A stretch of 64,000 bases of DNA from an uncultured Aquimarina sp. (GTDB lineage Bacteria > Bacteroidota > Bacteroidia > Flavobacteriales > Flavobacteriaceae), in the NCBI RefSeq assembly GCF_947492405.1, contig NZ_CANLMP010000002.1, forward strand, positions 930,001-994,000, written 5' to 3'. Below the pieces are notes generated by a model. That model was given only the letters and a program-made list of their open reading frames with translations, was not told the origin of the DNA and did no database searches. Positions 44,962 to 54,755 of the stretch are shown in pieces. How positions within the stretch are numbered: the first letter of the stretch is position 1; every line of letters starts with the position of its first letter. The position numbers and the translations under genes were made by a program.

Positions 44962-47286
44962 CTAAAAACCAAGTTCATCATCTACCTTATTCCTTTTTTC
45001 ATAGCTATCACAATCTAACTCAATGGAAAGATTTTCAGGTTTTTGAAATTCGGATTTTGAAATGTTTAAATTATCATCTTCATAACACTTTTTCATGTAT
45101 AATGCCCAAATTGGTAGTGCCATAGTTGCTCCCGCTCCATATGTTGTTGATTTAAAATGTGTTGATCTATTATCAGCTCCTACCCAAACTCCTGTACATA
45201 GATTTGGAACAATACCCATAAACCATCCGTCACTCTGATTTTGGGTTGTTCCGGTTTTTCCCGCAATCGGATTCGTAAATCCATATGGATGGCCAGTAAC
45301 TACATTTTTATAAACATATTGATTAGAAGCTTCTGTTCTTAGTCTTTTACCAGATCCAGTTTGCGTAACTCCTTCCATCAAATTAAGCGTTACATATGCA
45401 GACTCCTTACTGATTATATCTTTTCTTTCAGGAAAATTATCATATAATAGTATTCCGTTTTTATCCGTAATATGAGAAATTATAAAAGGTTTGATATATA
45501 TCCCTTCATTGGCAAAAGTACTATATGCTCCAACCATCTCGGATAATTTAAGATTTTCAGTTCCCAAAGATATGGATGCAACCGTATCTATATCCGATTG
45601 TATTCCTAACTTTTTAGCCAAATTGATAACTGGTTCAGGTCCTATCCTATCAATCAATCGTGCCGAAACCGTATTAACTGATTCAGCTAATGCATCTTTA
45701 AGAGTTACAGACCCTATATAATTTCCATCGGGATTCGTTGGAGTCCAATCTTTTCCTGACACTCCATGCTTTCCTATGGGTATCGTTATTTTTGCCCTTG
45801 GTATTTTATAGCAAGGGGAATACTTTAATTGATCTATAGCAGTGGCATATACAAATGGTTTAAATGTAGATCCTACTTGTCGTGTTCCCTGATTCACATG
45901 ATCATATTTAAAATATTTGTGATTAATACCTCCTACCCAAGCTTTTACTTCTCCAGTTTGAGGATTCATAGACATCAGTCCAGTATGTAAAAATCTTTTA
46001 TGATATAAAATAGAATCGCGTGGAGTCATCACTGTATCCCTAAGTCCCTTCCAAGAAAACACTTTCATCTCCGCTTTCTTATCAAAAGAAGCTTGAATTT
46101 CTTTCTCACTTTTACCTAAATCGAGCATTTTTTTTCTCCTAGAAGAAGTTACAATTGCTTTTTTTAATATATCATCAATTTGCTGATCCGAAATACCTCT
46201 AAACGGCGAAGTACTATTATTCTGTTCTTGCATATCTAATTCTCTCTGCAAATTGGCCATATGTTCTATAACTGCTTCTTCAGCATATTTCTGCATACGA
46301 GAATCGATAGTCACGTAAATTTTTAAACCATCTCCATAGATGTCATGATATTCTAATTGATCTTCCTTGTTTTTTCCTTTAGGGTTTGATTTAATCCATT
46401 GCTCAACCCAATTTTTTACTTGCTTTCTTAAATAAGTAGCACTACCTTCAGAATATCCTTCTGACCTGTAATCAAGTGTTAAGGGTATTTTTTGTAAGCT
46501 ATCTTTTTCCTGAATCGTAAGATATCCATATTTAGCCATCTGGCTTATTACCGTATTTCTTCTATCAATGGAATTTTTTAATCTGGTTTTTGGATTATAT
46601 ATAGTTGAGCTTTTTAACATCCCAATAAGCACTGCTGCTTCTTCTATACTTAGATCTTTAGGTTTTTTATTAAAATAGATTCTTGAAGCCGACCCAATAC
46701 CAATAGCTTGTCTTGCGAAATCATATTTATTTAAATACATAACTATGATTTCATCTTTTGTATATTGCCTTTCTAAACGAGCAGCAATTACCCACTCTCT
46801 GATCTTCTGAGTATATTTATCCCAATTTTTCGATCGTAGACCTATAAAAAGTAATCTTGCCAATTGCTGTGTGATTGTACTTGCACCTCCTCTTCTACCT
46901 AGTGAAGTGAAAGCTCTAAGCGTACCTCTGGCATCAACGCCTGAATGTTTATAGAAACGGACATCTTCTGTAGCGATTAAAGCGTCAATTAAGTGCGGGG
47001 GTAATTCTTTATAAGTTACCGGGGTTCTATTCTCATTAGGCATAAAAATAGTTCCTAACTGCACTCTATCAGAAGATATAATCTGAGAAGCCAAATCATT
47101 CTTAGGATTTTCTAATTGCTCGAAGGTTGGCATTTCTCCTAAAGCACCCCAGCTAGCTAAAAGAAATAAAAAGATTACAATGGTTAAAACAGCAATAAAA
47201 CTAATCCAGAAATATTTAACATATCTATATGTCTTTAATTTGACTGGTTGTCTATTGCTTTTTGCTTTAAAAACCGATTGCTCCAT
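44962..47286 (-). CDS. class A penicillin-binding protein (PBP1A), copy 2
   Basis: A 774-residue bifunctional murein synthase: one N-terminal helix (~25-47), glycosyltransferase domain (~75-250) with the ATEDVRFYKHSGVD and STITQQLARLLF motifs, and transpeptidase domain (~430-700) with STFKPF (SxxK), SVNTV (SxN) and KTGTTQ. It is highly similar throughout to the adjacent copy (47308-49638), so the two arose by tandem duplication. It acts on the periplasmic face of the inner membrane. A gap of 21 bases separates it from the other copy. Confidence 0.94.
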   Translation of the reverse strand: MEQSVFKAKSNRQPVKLKTYRYVKYFWISFIAVLTIVIFLFLLASWGALGEMPTFEQLENPKNDLASQIISSDRVQLGTIFMPNENRTPVTYKELPPHLIDALIATEDVRFYKHSGVDARGTLRAFTSLGRRGGASTITQQLARLLFIGLRSKNWDKYTQKIREWVIAARLERQYTKDEIIVMYLNKYDFARQAIGIGSASRIYFNKKPKDLSIEEAAVLIGMLKSSTIYNPKTRLKNSIDRRNTVISQMAKYGYLTIQEKDSLQKIPLTLDYRSEGYSEGSATYLRKQVKNWVEQWIKSNPKGKNKEDQLEYHDIYGDGLKIYVTIDSRMQKYAEEAVIEHMANLQRELDMQEQNNSTSPFRGISDQQIDDILKKAIVTSSRRKKMLDLGKSEKEIQASFDKKAEMKVFSWKGLRDTVMTPRDSILYHKRFLHTGLMSMNPQTGEVKAWVGGINHKYFKYDHVNQGTRQVGSTFKPFVYATAIDQLKYSPCYKIPRAKITIPIGKHGVSGKDWTPTNPDGNYIGSVTLKDALAESVNTVSARLIDRIGPEPVINLAKKLGIQSDIDTVASISLGTENLKLSEMVGAYSTFANEGIYIKPFIISHITDKNGILLYDNFPERKDIISKESAYVTLNLMEGVTQTGSGKRLRTEASNQYVYKNVVTGHPYGFTNPIAGKTGTTQNQSDGWFMGIVPNLCTGVWVGADNRSTHFKSTTYGAGATMALPIWALYMKKCYEDDNLNISKSEFQKPENLSIELDCDSYEKRNKVDDELGF

Positions 47287-47307
47287 TCTCGTTTAATGAA
47301 TCATAAT

Positions 47308-49638
47308 CTAAAGACCAAACTCATCTTCTATCGGATCCTCTATCTTTATATTTTTCTTAAACTCTTTACAATCTACTTCTATGGTAAGGTTTTCTGGTTT
47401 TTTAAACCCATCCTTTGACACTTTAAGTGTTTTGTCAGCATAACATTTTCTCATATATAGTGCCCATATTGGTAATGCCATCGTTGCTCCCTGTCCATAT
47501 TTTACTGAACTAAAGTGAGTAGCACGGTCATCTCCCCCAACCCAAACACCAGTACAAAGATTAGGAACAATACCCATAAACCACCCATCACTTTGATTCT
47601 GTGTTGTTCCTGTTTTACCAGCAATTGGATTGGTAAATTGGTATGGATATCCAGTAACCACATTTTTGTAATCGTATCTATTAGAAGGTCCAGATCTAAG
47701 GCGAGCTCCAGATCCTGATTGGGTTACTCCTTCTAAAAGATTTAGAGTTACATAAGCTGCTTCTTTACTAATCACATCACGTGTTTCTGGTTCAAACTGA
47801 TATAATGTTGCACCATTTTTATCCTCTACACTAGTTATCATTACCGGTTTATTATAAATTCCTTCATTAGCAAAAGTACTATATGCACCTACCATTTCTG
47901 ACAACTTAAGATCTACAGATCCTAATGCTATAGAGGCAACTTCTATAACTTCTGACTCCACTCCGGATTTCTTCGCTAATCTTACAATAGGCTCTGGCCC
48001 AATCCGATCCATTAAACGTGCAGAAATAGTATTTACAGATTTTGCAAGTGCTTCTTTAAGACTCAGATACCCTGTATATTTAGCATCACTATTTTTCGGA
48101 GTCCAATCTTCCATCACACCGTGCGATCCCGCAGGGATTGTAATCTGAGACATTGGTAGTGTATCACAAGGAGATAATTTAAGTTGATCTATTGCTGTTG
48201 CATACACAAAAGGTTTAAAAGTAGAACCTACCTGACGAGCTCCTTGATATACATGATCATATTGGAAATGTTTTATATCTACACCACCAACCCAAGCTTT
48301 AACCTGGCCTGTTTGTGGCTCCATAGACATCATTCCAGATCTTAAAAATCTTTTATAATATAAAATAGAATCTCTGGGAGTCATAATAGTATCTATATAC
48401 CCTTTCCAGGAAAATATTTTCATCTCAGTTTTAACATCAAAAGATTTTAGAATATCCTTTTCGCTTTTATTCTGAGATAACATTTTTTTTCTTCTTGCAG
48501 AACTTCTAATTGCTCTTTTAACTATTCCTTCAACTTCTTTTTTAGTTAAATCTCTAAAAGGCGCAGTTTTGTTTTTCTGTTCCTGTTTGTCAAACTCTTT
48601 TTGCAAGTTAGACATATGTTCTTGAACAGCTTCTTCAGCATATTTCTGCATTCTCGAATCAATTGTAACATTAATTCTTAGACCATCTCTATATATGTTA
48701 TAGTATTGAGTGTTTCCATCCTCATCTTCTCCTTTCGGGTTTTTTTTCACCCAATTCCCCATCCAACTTCTTACATATTCCCTAAAATAAGTAGCAATTC
48801 CATCAGAATGACCTTCTGGTGCATAATCTAAGTTTAATGGTAACTGCTGTAAGCTATCCTTTTCTTGCTCTGTGATATACTCATATTTTGCCATCTGATA
48901 TAAAACTACATCACGCCTGTTTTTTACCATTTCTGGTCTTCTTAATGGATTAAAAAGTGCAGAATTCTTTAGCATACCAACTAACACTGCCGCTTCTTCT
49001 TTCTTAAGGTCTTTTGGTGTTTTATTGAAGTAAATACGACAAGCAGAACTTATACCTATTGCCTGATTAAGGAAATCATATTTATTAAGATACATTGCCA
49101 TGATCTCATCCTTGGTATATTGCCTTTCTAATCGAGTAGCAATGACCCACTCTTTAATTTTTTGGGTATATCGTTGCCATCCTTTTGATCTTGTTCCGGT
49201 AAAAAGAAGTTTTGCCAACTGCTGCGTAATTGTACTTGCACCTCCCTTTTTACCCAAAAAGGCAATAGCACGAATGGTTCCTCTGGCATCTATCCCAGAA
49301 TGTTCGTAATAACGAGCGTCTTCTGTTGCTACCAAAGCATTCACCAAATCCGGAGCTAAATCTTCAAAATTAACGGGAGTTCTATTTTCTTTAAAAAAAG
49401 TTCCAATTTGTTTTCCATCAGAAGAAATGATCTGAGTGGCTAAATCGTTTTGAGGATTTTCTAATTCATCAAAACCCGGCATTTCGCCAAAATATCCCCA
49501 ACTAGCAAAAAGGAATATTAGTATTACCAAAAATATTCCTGATGCGAAAGTGATCCAAAACCACTTTATGTATTTAATCACATCTAATTGAGGGGTTTTT
49601 GATGTTTTTCTTGTTGATTTGGGTGTTGCTTTAGCCAT
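47308..49638 (-). CDS. class A penicillin-binding protein (PBP1A), copy 1
   Basis: A 776-residue bifunctional synthase: membrane anchor (~30-52), glycosyltransferase motifs ATEDARYYEHSGID and STITQQLAKLLF, and transpeptidase motifs STFKPF, SVNTI and KTGTTQ. The ATG at 49638 is chosen because it falls just after the gldH stop and begins MAKATPKST; an in-frame ATG seven codons earlier would overlap gldH. It follows gldH, a gene order common in Flavobacteria, and is probably the original copy. Confidence 0.94.
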   Translation of the reverse strand: MAKATPKSTRKTSKTPQLDVIKYIKWFWITFASGIFLVILIFLFASWGYFGEMPGFDELENPQNDLATQIISSDGKQIGTFFKENRTPVNFEDLAPDLVNALVATEDARYYEHSGIDARGTIRAIAFLGKKGGASTITQQLAKLLFTGTRSKGWQRYTQKIKEWVIATRLERQYTKDEIMAMYLNKYDFLNQAIGISSACRIYFNKTPKDLKKEEAAVLVGMLKNSALFNPLRRPEMVKNRRDVVLYQMAKYEYITEQEKDSLQQLPLNLDYAPEGHSDGIATYFREYVRSWMGNWVKKNPKGEDEDGNTQYYNIYRDGLRINVTIDSRMQKYAEEAVQEHMSNLQKEFDKQEQKNKTAPFRDLTKKEVEGIVKRAIRSSARRKKMLSQNKSEKDILKSFDVKTEMKIFSWKGYIDTIMTPRDSILYYKRFLRSGMMSMEPQTGQVKAWVGGVDIKHFQYDHVYQGARQVGSTFKPFVYATAIDQLKLSPCDTLPMSQITIPAGSHGVMEDWTPKNSDAKYTGYLSLKEALAKSVNTISARLMDRIGPEPIVRLAKKSGVESEVIEVASIALGSVDLKLSEMVGAYSTFANEGIYNKPVMITSVEDKNGATLYQFEPETRDVISKEAAYVTLNLLEGVTQSGSGARLRSGPSNRYDYKNVVTGYPYQFTNPIAGKTGTTQNQSDGWFMGIVPNLCTGVWVGGDDRATHFSSVKYGQGATMALPIWALYMRKCYADKTLKVSKDGFKKPENLTIEVDCKEFKKNIKIEDPIEDEFGL

Positions 49639-49639
49639 A

Positions 49640-50134
49640 TTATTTAGGGTTTTCTGCAAATTCTATTCTAAAACCTATATCAGTAATTCCTTCTAAAGAA
49701 TTTATTCCGAGCGTCTCTCCATTTTTTCTCATTGCATGTTGAAGTACCACTTTATATACTCCTTCTTCTGCAAAATTTACGTTTGCTTTATACCAAAGTT
49801 TACTTTCTTTTAGATCCGTAAAACCAACGCCTAACCATTCTCCATTTGGTTTTGCCATTTCATATTCTAAAGTATCTGTAACTATTTTGCCGTTTGGAAA
49901 CTCCATCTCACTAATCAAAAACAAATTACTAAACTTATAGTCATTGGTGTTTCTTACATTGATAAACAGGTTATATACCTGTAACGAATCAAGTTCGGGT
50001 AAGGTAAAACTTATCTTTTCATCTTTTTCCCAAGAATCTGATACTGTTTTATATTCGTCAAAAACTCTTGTGTCATCACAAGAAACAATACCTATTAACA
50101 GAAAAAGTAATGTAAAAAACTTAAGATTTATCAT
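49640..50134 (-). CDS. gldH: GldH gliding-motility lipoprotein
   Basis: A 164-residue lipoprotein from the ATG at 50134: signal peptide and lipobox (IGIVSCDDT, C20), then a beta-rich domain with the GldH pattern (DTRVFDEYKTVSDSWEKDEK, FINVRNTNDYKFSNLFL, and a closing GISSLEGITDIGFRIE-like segment). A start 63 codons earlier would run through the PSP1 gene and hide the signal peptide. GldH is needed for gliding and T9SS-linked surface protein export in Flavobacterium. It overlaps the ricT-like gene by 14 bases and abuts the PBP gene. Confidence 0.88.
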   Translation of the reverse strand: MINLKFFTLLFLLIGIVSCDDTRVFDEYKTVSDSWEKDEKISFTLPELDSLQVYNLFINVRNTNDYKFSNLFLISEMEFPNGKIVTDTLEYEMAKPNGEWLGVGFTDLKESKLWYKANVNFAEEGVYKVVLQHAMRKNGETLGINSLEGITDIGFRIEFAENPK

Positions 50135-51404
50135 TATTCTTGCGCTGCTGTGGTTTACGTTTTTTATTACGATTATTGCTCCTTTTCCTATTTGAGTTTT
50201 TGCTCTCAGTGTTTCCTTCTTTTGATTTTTGAGTAGTAGGCTTTTGTTTCTCTGCAGAAACTTTCTTTTTGTTTCTGTTTCGGTTTTTATTCCTCCTTCT
50301 ATTGCTTCTTTTTGGTTGATCAAAGCGTGTTAGACTATCTTGTCCTACAACGTTCTCAAAATCAACTTTAGTATCTTCAATAAGTTCGGAAGCAAATTCT
50401 TCAAGACTAGCTACCTTTTCTTTCTTTTTGTTTGCGTCAATAATCTCATTTGCATGATCAGCAGAAATCTTATGCCAATTCATCCATTCTCCTTCATAAG
50501 CATACCATAAATACCCTTTGAATATATCGATTTTCTGACAAACAGCCGTACCTTTTTCTGTATGTAATTTAACCTCTGTTTTTGGGAATTCTTTTAAGGC
50601 ATCAATGTAAGCATCCAGTTCATAATTAAGACAACATTTTAATTTGCCACATTGACCCGCTAATTTCTGAGGATTCAATGATAATTGCTGATATCTAGCA
50701 GCACTGGTATTTACCGATCTAAAATCGGTAAGCCAAGTAGAACAGCATAATTCTCTTCCGCAAGAACCTATCCCTCCTAATCGAGCAGCTTCCTGGCGGA
50801 AACCAATCTGGCGCATTTCTATTCTAGTACTAAATTCTTGTGCAAATTCTTTAATCAGTTGTCTAAAATCGACACGATCTTCTGCTGTATAATAAAAAGT
50901 ACATTTAGAACCATCACCCTGAAACTCAATGTCTGATATTTTCATCTGTAGTTTTAGACGAATTGCTATTTCTCTAGAACGAACTTGTATTGCTTGCTCT
51001 CGATCTCTAGCTTTTTGCCAAATATCAATATCTTTTTGTGATGCTTTTCGATATACTTTTTTAACATCTTCACTATCTACAGCTACCTTTTTCTTTTTCA
51101 TTTGGATACGCACCAACTCTCCAGTAAGTGTAACAATACCTACATCATGTCCTGGAGATGCTTCTGTAGCAACAATATCTCCTATACTTAATGAAAGATT
51201 TTCTGTGTTCTTGAAAAAGCTTTTACGTCCGTTTTTAAAACGAATTTCTACACAATGAAAAGGTGCTACACCGCTAGGAAGCGACATATTAGATAACCAA
51301 TCAAAAACAGTTAACTTATTACAACCATCTGTACCGCACGTACCATTATTCTTACATCCTTTTGGTTGTCCGTCTTTCCCGGAGGAACAACTACTACACC
51401 CCAT
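50121..51404 (-). CDS. PSP1-domain protein (RicT/YaaT-like)
   Basis: A 427-residue protein with an N-terminal Cys-rich segment (MGCSSCSSGKDGQPKGCKNNG) and the conserved PSP1 domain (~80-270) containing the IGSCGRELCCSTWL cluster and CGKLKCCLNYEL, which in Bacillus RicT bind iron-sulfur clusters. The C-terminal ~110 residues are a Lys/Arg/Asn-rich tail, typical for Bacteroidetes versions and possibly RNA-binding. The role is probably RNA maturation by analogy with RicT. It heads the gldH-PBP run. Confidence 0.9.
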   Translation of the reverse strand: MGCSSCSSGKDGQPKGCKNNGTCGTDGCNKLTVFDWLSNMSLPSGVAPFHCVEIRFKNGRKSFFKNTENLSLSIGDIVATEASPGHDVGIVTLTGELVRIQMKKKKVAVDSEDVKKVYRKASQKDIDIWQKARDREQAIQVRSREIAIRLKLQMKISDIEFQGDGSKCTFYYTAEDRVDFRQLIKEFAQEFSTRIEMRQIGFRQEAARLGGIGSCGRELCCSTWLTDFRSVNTSAARYQQLSLNPQKLAGQCGKLKCCLNYELDAYIDALKEFPKTEVKLHTEKGTAVCQKIDIFKGYLWYAYEGEWMNWHKISADHANEIIDANKKKEKVASLEEFASELIEDTKVDFENVVGQDSLTRFDQPKRSNRRRNKNRNRNKKKVSAEKQKPTTQKSKEGNTESKNSNRKRSNNRNKKRKPQQRKNNDKS

Positions 51405-51503
51405 ATTCTCTTGCTATATTGAAATTTGCCTGTGATGAAACACAGCAAATATGATTCTTATTTAGGTTAGATGTTTTACACATCCAACATCTTAATCGAT
51501 AAA

Positions 51504-51535
51504 GATACTATGATTTCTTTTAAAACCATAGTATC
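51504..51535 (-). terminator. hairpin after the trhO gene
   Basis: Nine-base perfect arms (GATACTATG 51504-51512 with CATAGTATC 51527-51535) with a 14-base loop, 16 bases after the trhO stop on the minus strand, followed by TTTATC. A second, smaller inverted repeat (51470-51491) lies farther downstream. Confidence 0.55.
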
Positions 51536-51550
51536 TAAAACATTTTAGCA

Positions 51551-52582
51551 TTACTGCTTATATTTTAAAACCTCTGAACGACCTTTCTTAAATATTTTAT
51601 TACTATTACCCTTACCTCTCCTCAATGCCTTTTGTTCTTCATATGGCAAGCTATTAATCTCTTTACATTCTATAGAACAACAACTATCCATTGCAGTTGC
51701 ACATTCCTCGCATTGAATAAAAAGGAGATGACAGGCTTCATTTTCGCAATTAACGTGCGTATCACAAGGCTTTCCACACTGGTGACAATTAGAAATTACA
51801 TCCTCAGAGATTCGTTCTGATCTTCGATGATCAAAAACAAAATTCTTCCCTAGATATTTATTCTCTAATCCTTTTTCTTCTACCTGTCTGGCATATTCTA
51901 TAATTCCGCCTTCTAACTGAAATACGTTTTTAAAACCTTTATGTTTATAATATGCACTTGCTTTCTCACATCGTATTCCGCCTGTACAATACATCACTAG
52001 TTTCTTATCTTCTTTATGCTCTTTTAGATTTTCCTCAATAATATCCAAAGAATCCCTAAAAGTATCTACATCAGGAGTTACCGCTCCCTTAAAATGACCA
52101 ATCTCACTTTCGTAATGATTACGCATATCTACTAATACAGTATCCGGATCTTCAATCAATAGATTAAATTTTTCTGCATCTACATGAACTCCTTTATTTG
52201 TAACATCAAAAGTTTGATCATTTAAACCATCTGCAACAATTTTTTTACGAATCTTTACTTTCAACTTCAGGAAAGACTTGATATCCTGTTCTCTGGCAAT
52301 ATTCAATCGTACATTCTCCAGAAAGGAAATACTATCTAAATGTTTTTTGAATGCTTCAAAGTTTGGTGCCGGAACTGATAATTGACCATTGATGCCTTCA
52401 TTAGCGACATAGATTCTTCCTAAAACGTCTAGTTCATCCCAATGTATAAAAAGGTGGTTTCTGAAAATTTCGGTATTACCAATGTGTGCGTACTTGTAGA
52501 AAGAGAGTGTAAGACGTTCCATACCTGCCTCATCAATAAGAGCAGCTCTCTCCTTTGCACTTAATTTATTGTACAGTTGCAT
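51551..52582 (-). CDS. trhO: tRNA uridine(34) hydroxylase TrhO
   Basis: A 343-residue rhodanese-family protein: acylphosphatase-like N-terminal domain (~1-115), a rhodanese domain with catalytic C199 in MYCTGGIRC (~197-205), and a C-terminal Cys-rich region (CHQCGKPC and C..CHLLFIQC around 265-300). This is the YceA/TrhO layout; the enzyme hydroxylates U34 of tRNAs to ho5U. The start at 52582 fits the usual N-terminus MQLYNKLS. Confidence 0.93.
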   Translation of the reverse strand: MQLYNKLSAKERAALIDEAGMERLTLSFYKYAHIGNTEIFRNHLFIHWDELDVLGRIYVANEGINGQLSVPAPNFEAFKKHLDSISFLENVRLNIAREQDIKSFLKLKVKIRKKIVADGLNDQTFDVTNKGVHVDAEKFNLLIEDPDTVLVDMRNHYESEIGHFKGAVTPDVDTFRDSLDIIEENLKEHKEDKKLVMYCTGGIRCEKASAYYKHKGFKNVFQLEGGIIEYARQVEEKGLENKYLGKNFVFDHRRSERISEDVISNCHQCGKPCDTHVNCENEACHLLFIQCEECATAMDSCCSIECKEINSLPYEEQKALRRGKGNSNKIFKKGRSEVLKYKQ

Positions 52583-52673
52583 GCTATACTAATTTTTAAG
52601 TTAAAAGAAATTATTTAATTGATGCAAAAGTACAAATCATAGTTTAATATGCAAGAACGGTTAAGTTTTGAAT

Positions 52674-52710
52674 AAAAAAAATGCCTTGAAATTACATCAA
52701 GGCATTTTTT
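52674..52710. terminator. bidirectional terminator
   Basis: A perfect 9-base stem (ATGCCTTGA 52681-52689 with TCAAGGCAT 52697-52705) with a 7-base loop, flanked by A8 on the left and T6 on the right, so it works on both strands. On the minus strand it lies about 62 bases after the 28-residue peptide gene and before trhO, giving that peptide a short, discrete transcript. Confidence 0.88.
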
Positions 52711-52771
52711 GGGCTAATTCGTTATTTAATTAATCTATTTAATCGAAACGACTAATAATTAAATAACGAAG

Positions 52772-52858
52772 CTAACCACCTTCAACTATACAATTACTAA
52801 TACTAGTAACTGTACAGCCATCAAGATTGTGTCTTACGACTCTTTTAAGAAATTTCAT
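52772..52858 (-). CDS. small peptide (28 aa) with a strong Shine-Dalgarno sequence
   Basis: A 28-residue frame (MKFLKRVVRHNLDGCTVTSI then a tail with one more Cys, ending in Gly-Gly). It is preceded at an ideal 6-base spacing by AGGAGG (52865-52870, minus), unusual in this phylum where leaders usually lack Shine-Dalgarno sequences. A strong terminator follows. A basic N-terminus, two Cys (C15 and C23) and the acidic end suggest a small secreted or regulatory peptide. The peptide is unlike any family known to me. It is divergent from recA. Confidence 0.6.
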   Translation of the reverse strand: MKFLKRVVRHNLDGCTVTSISNCIVEGG

Positions 52859-53077
52859 CTACATCCTCCTTCCTCACAGTTTGTTCAAGTTTTGCTTTCT
52901 TTTAAGATGCAGTAAAAGAAAAAAGGTTGCGTACACTTTTAAAAAAAATTAAACAATGGCTCTATTAAGCTACAAATCATTGTTAATAAATTAGTCAGAT
53001 AAGTGTAATTTTTGAAATGGGTTTGCAAAAAACTTGTAGTATTTTAGCCAAAATCAATTACAAAAGAAAGTAAACGC

Positions 53078-54091
53078 ATGAGTACGGATAAAGAAAAAGA
53101 TGCAAAATTAAAAGCGTTAAAACTAACTTTAGACAAACTGGATAAATCTTACGGAAAAGGTACCGTGATGAGAATGGGTGATTCTGCAGTTCAGGAAGTA
53201 GAAGTAATTTCTACTGGATCACTTGGATTAGATTTAGCTCTTGGTGTAGGAGGATATCCAAGAGGTAGAGTGATCGAGATTTTTGGCCCTGAATCGTCAG
53301 GTAAAACAACACTTACAATTCACGCGATTGCTCAGGCACAAAAAGCAGGAGGAATTGCTGCCTTTATAGATGCGGAACACGCATTTGATCGTTTTTATGC
53401 AGAAAAATTAGGTGTAAATATAGACGATCTTATTATTTCTCAACCTGACAATGGAGAACAAGCATTAGAAATTGCAGATAACTTAATCCGATCGGGAGCA
53501 ATTGATATTATTGTTATTGACTCTGTAGCTGCATTAACTCCAAAAAGTGAGATTGAAGGCGAAATGGGAGACTCTAAAATGGGGCTTCATGCGCGATTAA
53601 TGTCTCAAGCTTTAAGGAAACTAACTAGTTCTATTAGCAAAACAAATTGTACTGTTATATTCATCAACCAACTTCGTGAAAAAATCGGAGTGATGTTTGG
53701 TAATCCTGAAACTACTACTGGTGGTAATGCTCTTAAGTTTTATGCTTCTGTGCGCTTGGATATTCGAAGATCTACTCAGATTAAAGATAGCAACAGTGAA
53801 GTGCAAGGAAATAAAACGCGAGTAAAAGTTGTAAAAAACAAGGTGGCTCCACCGTTTAGAACAGCAGAGTTTGATATCATGTATGGTATGGGAATCTCTA
53901 AAACAGGAGAGATTATTGATATTGGAGTAAATTATGAAATTGTTAAAAAGAGTGGTTCTTGGTTTAGTTATCAAGACACAAAACTAGGTCAAGGAAGAGA
54001 TGCTGTAAAATCATTACTTAATGACAATCCTGAACTTATGGAAGAATTGGAAGAAAAAATCAAGGAAGCTATAAAAATTGTCAACGAATAA
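53078..54091 (+). CDS. recA: recombinase A
   Basis: A 337-residue RecA with intact Walker [10 protein letters not shown] (70-78), the IDAEHAFD and [18 protein letters not shown] stretches (Walker B and loop L1), and the [20 protein letters not shown] loop L2. It mediates strand exchange and SOS control. The C-terminal acidic tail is short ([15 protein letters not shown]). A terminator follows. Confidence 0.98.
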   Translation: MSTDKEKDAKLKALKLTLDKLDKSYGKGTVMRMGDSAVQEVEVISTGSLGLDLALGVGGYPRGRVIEIFGPESSGKTTLTIHAIAQAQKAGGIAAFIDAEHAFDRFYAEKLGVNIDDLIISQPDNGEQALEIADNLIRSGAIDIIVIDSVAALTPKSEIEGEMGDSKMGLHARLMSQALRKLTSSISKTNCTVIFINQLREKIGVMFGNPETTTGGNALKFYASVRLDIRRSTQIKDSNSEVQGNKTRVKVVKNKVAPPFRTAEFDIMYGMGISKTGEIIDIGVNYEIVKKSGSWFSYQDTKLGQGRDAVKSLLNDNPELMEELEEKIKEAIKIVNE

Positions 54092-54114
54092 TGTAACCAC
54101 ATAAATTAATACTA

Positions 54115-54141
54115 AAATCCCGAGCTTTCGGGATTTTTTTA
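54115..54141 (+). terminator. terminator of recA
   Basis: A GC-rich 8-base stem (AATCCCGA with TCGGGATT, 54116-54123 and 54128-54135) with a 4-base loop and a run of seven T, 24 bases after the recA stop. Confidence 0.92.
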
Positions 54142-54295
54142 TACCTTATATCCTAGTTCTATATATGAATTCGTATAAAGAATTTTAAAGTTGTACACTG
54201 TTGCCTAAAAATTATCTTGTACCAACGCAACCAAATACCTCTTACTACATCTATATAATACAATTTGGTATGTAGAACCCCAAAATTATTTTAGT

Positions 54296-54715
54296 ATGAA
54301 AAGGATAGGAATAATTTTACTGATTATTTTTTCAGGTTGTTTGACCGGTTGCTTGAATGATGATGATGGAATCATTTTTTCGTATGAGAGAATTCCCATT
54401 GAACAGGTAGATATCCCAGGTCAATTTACAAGAGGTGAAACTTATAAAATCACAGTTTTTTATTTTAGACCTTCGGATTGCCATTCTTTTAGCGGATTTG
54501 ATTATGACAGATTATCGAACGAACGCACAGTATCTGTACTCAATGTTGTTGTTCAGGATCGTATGTGCGAAGATCTAGAAGAAACGGATTTGATTGACAC
54601 CTCAATTAACTTTTTTGTTGGGTCAGAAGATTCATACATTTTCAGATTTTGGCAAGGTGTAAATGATCAAGGTGAAAATGAATTTTTAATTATAGAAGTT
54701 CCTGTTGTAGAATAA
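54296..54715 (+). CDS. hypothetical lipoprotein
   Basis: A 139-residue lipoprotein: hydrophobic start and lipobox LTGC (C19), then a small beta-rich domain with two further Cys (in SDCHSF and MCEDLE) that may pair. No family was recognised. It precedes the sigma factor gene by 40 bases. Confidence 0.65.
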   Translation: MKRIGIILLIIFSGCLTGCLNDDDGIIFSYERIPIEQVDIPGQFTRGETYKITVFYFRPSDCHSFSGFDYDRLSNERTVSVLNVVVQDRMCEDLEETDLIDTSINFFVGSEDSYIFRFWQGVNDQGENEFLIIEVPVVE

Positions 54716-54755
54716 GGCTTTGATAGTGTAGTGTTAACCAAAACAAAAACTGTTC

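Noticed and set aside
50135-50323. 63-codon N-terminal extension of gldH
   Set aside because: It runs antisense to no gene but in another frame of the RicT-like coding sequence and would hide the lipoprotein signal peptide.
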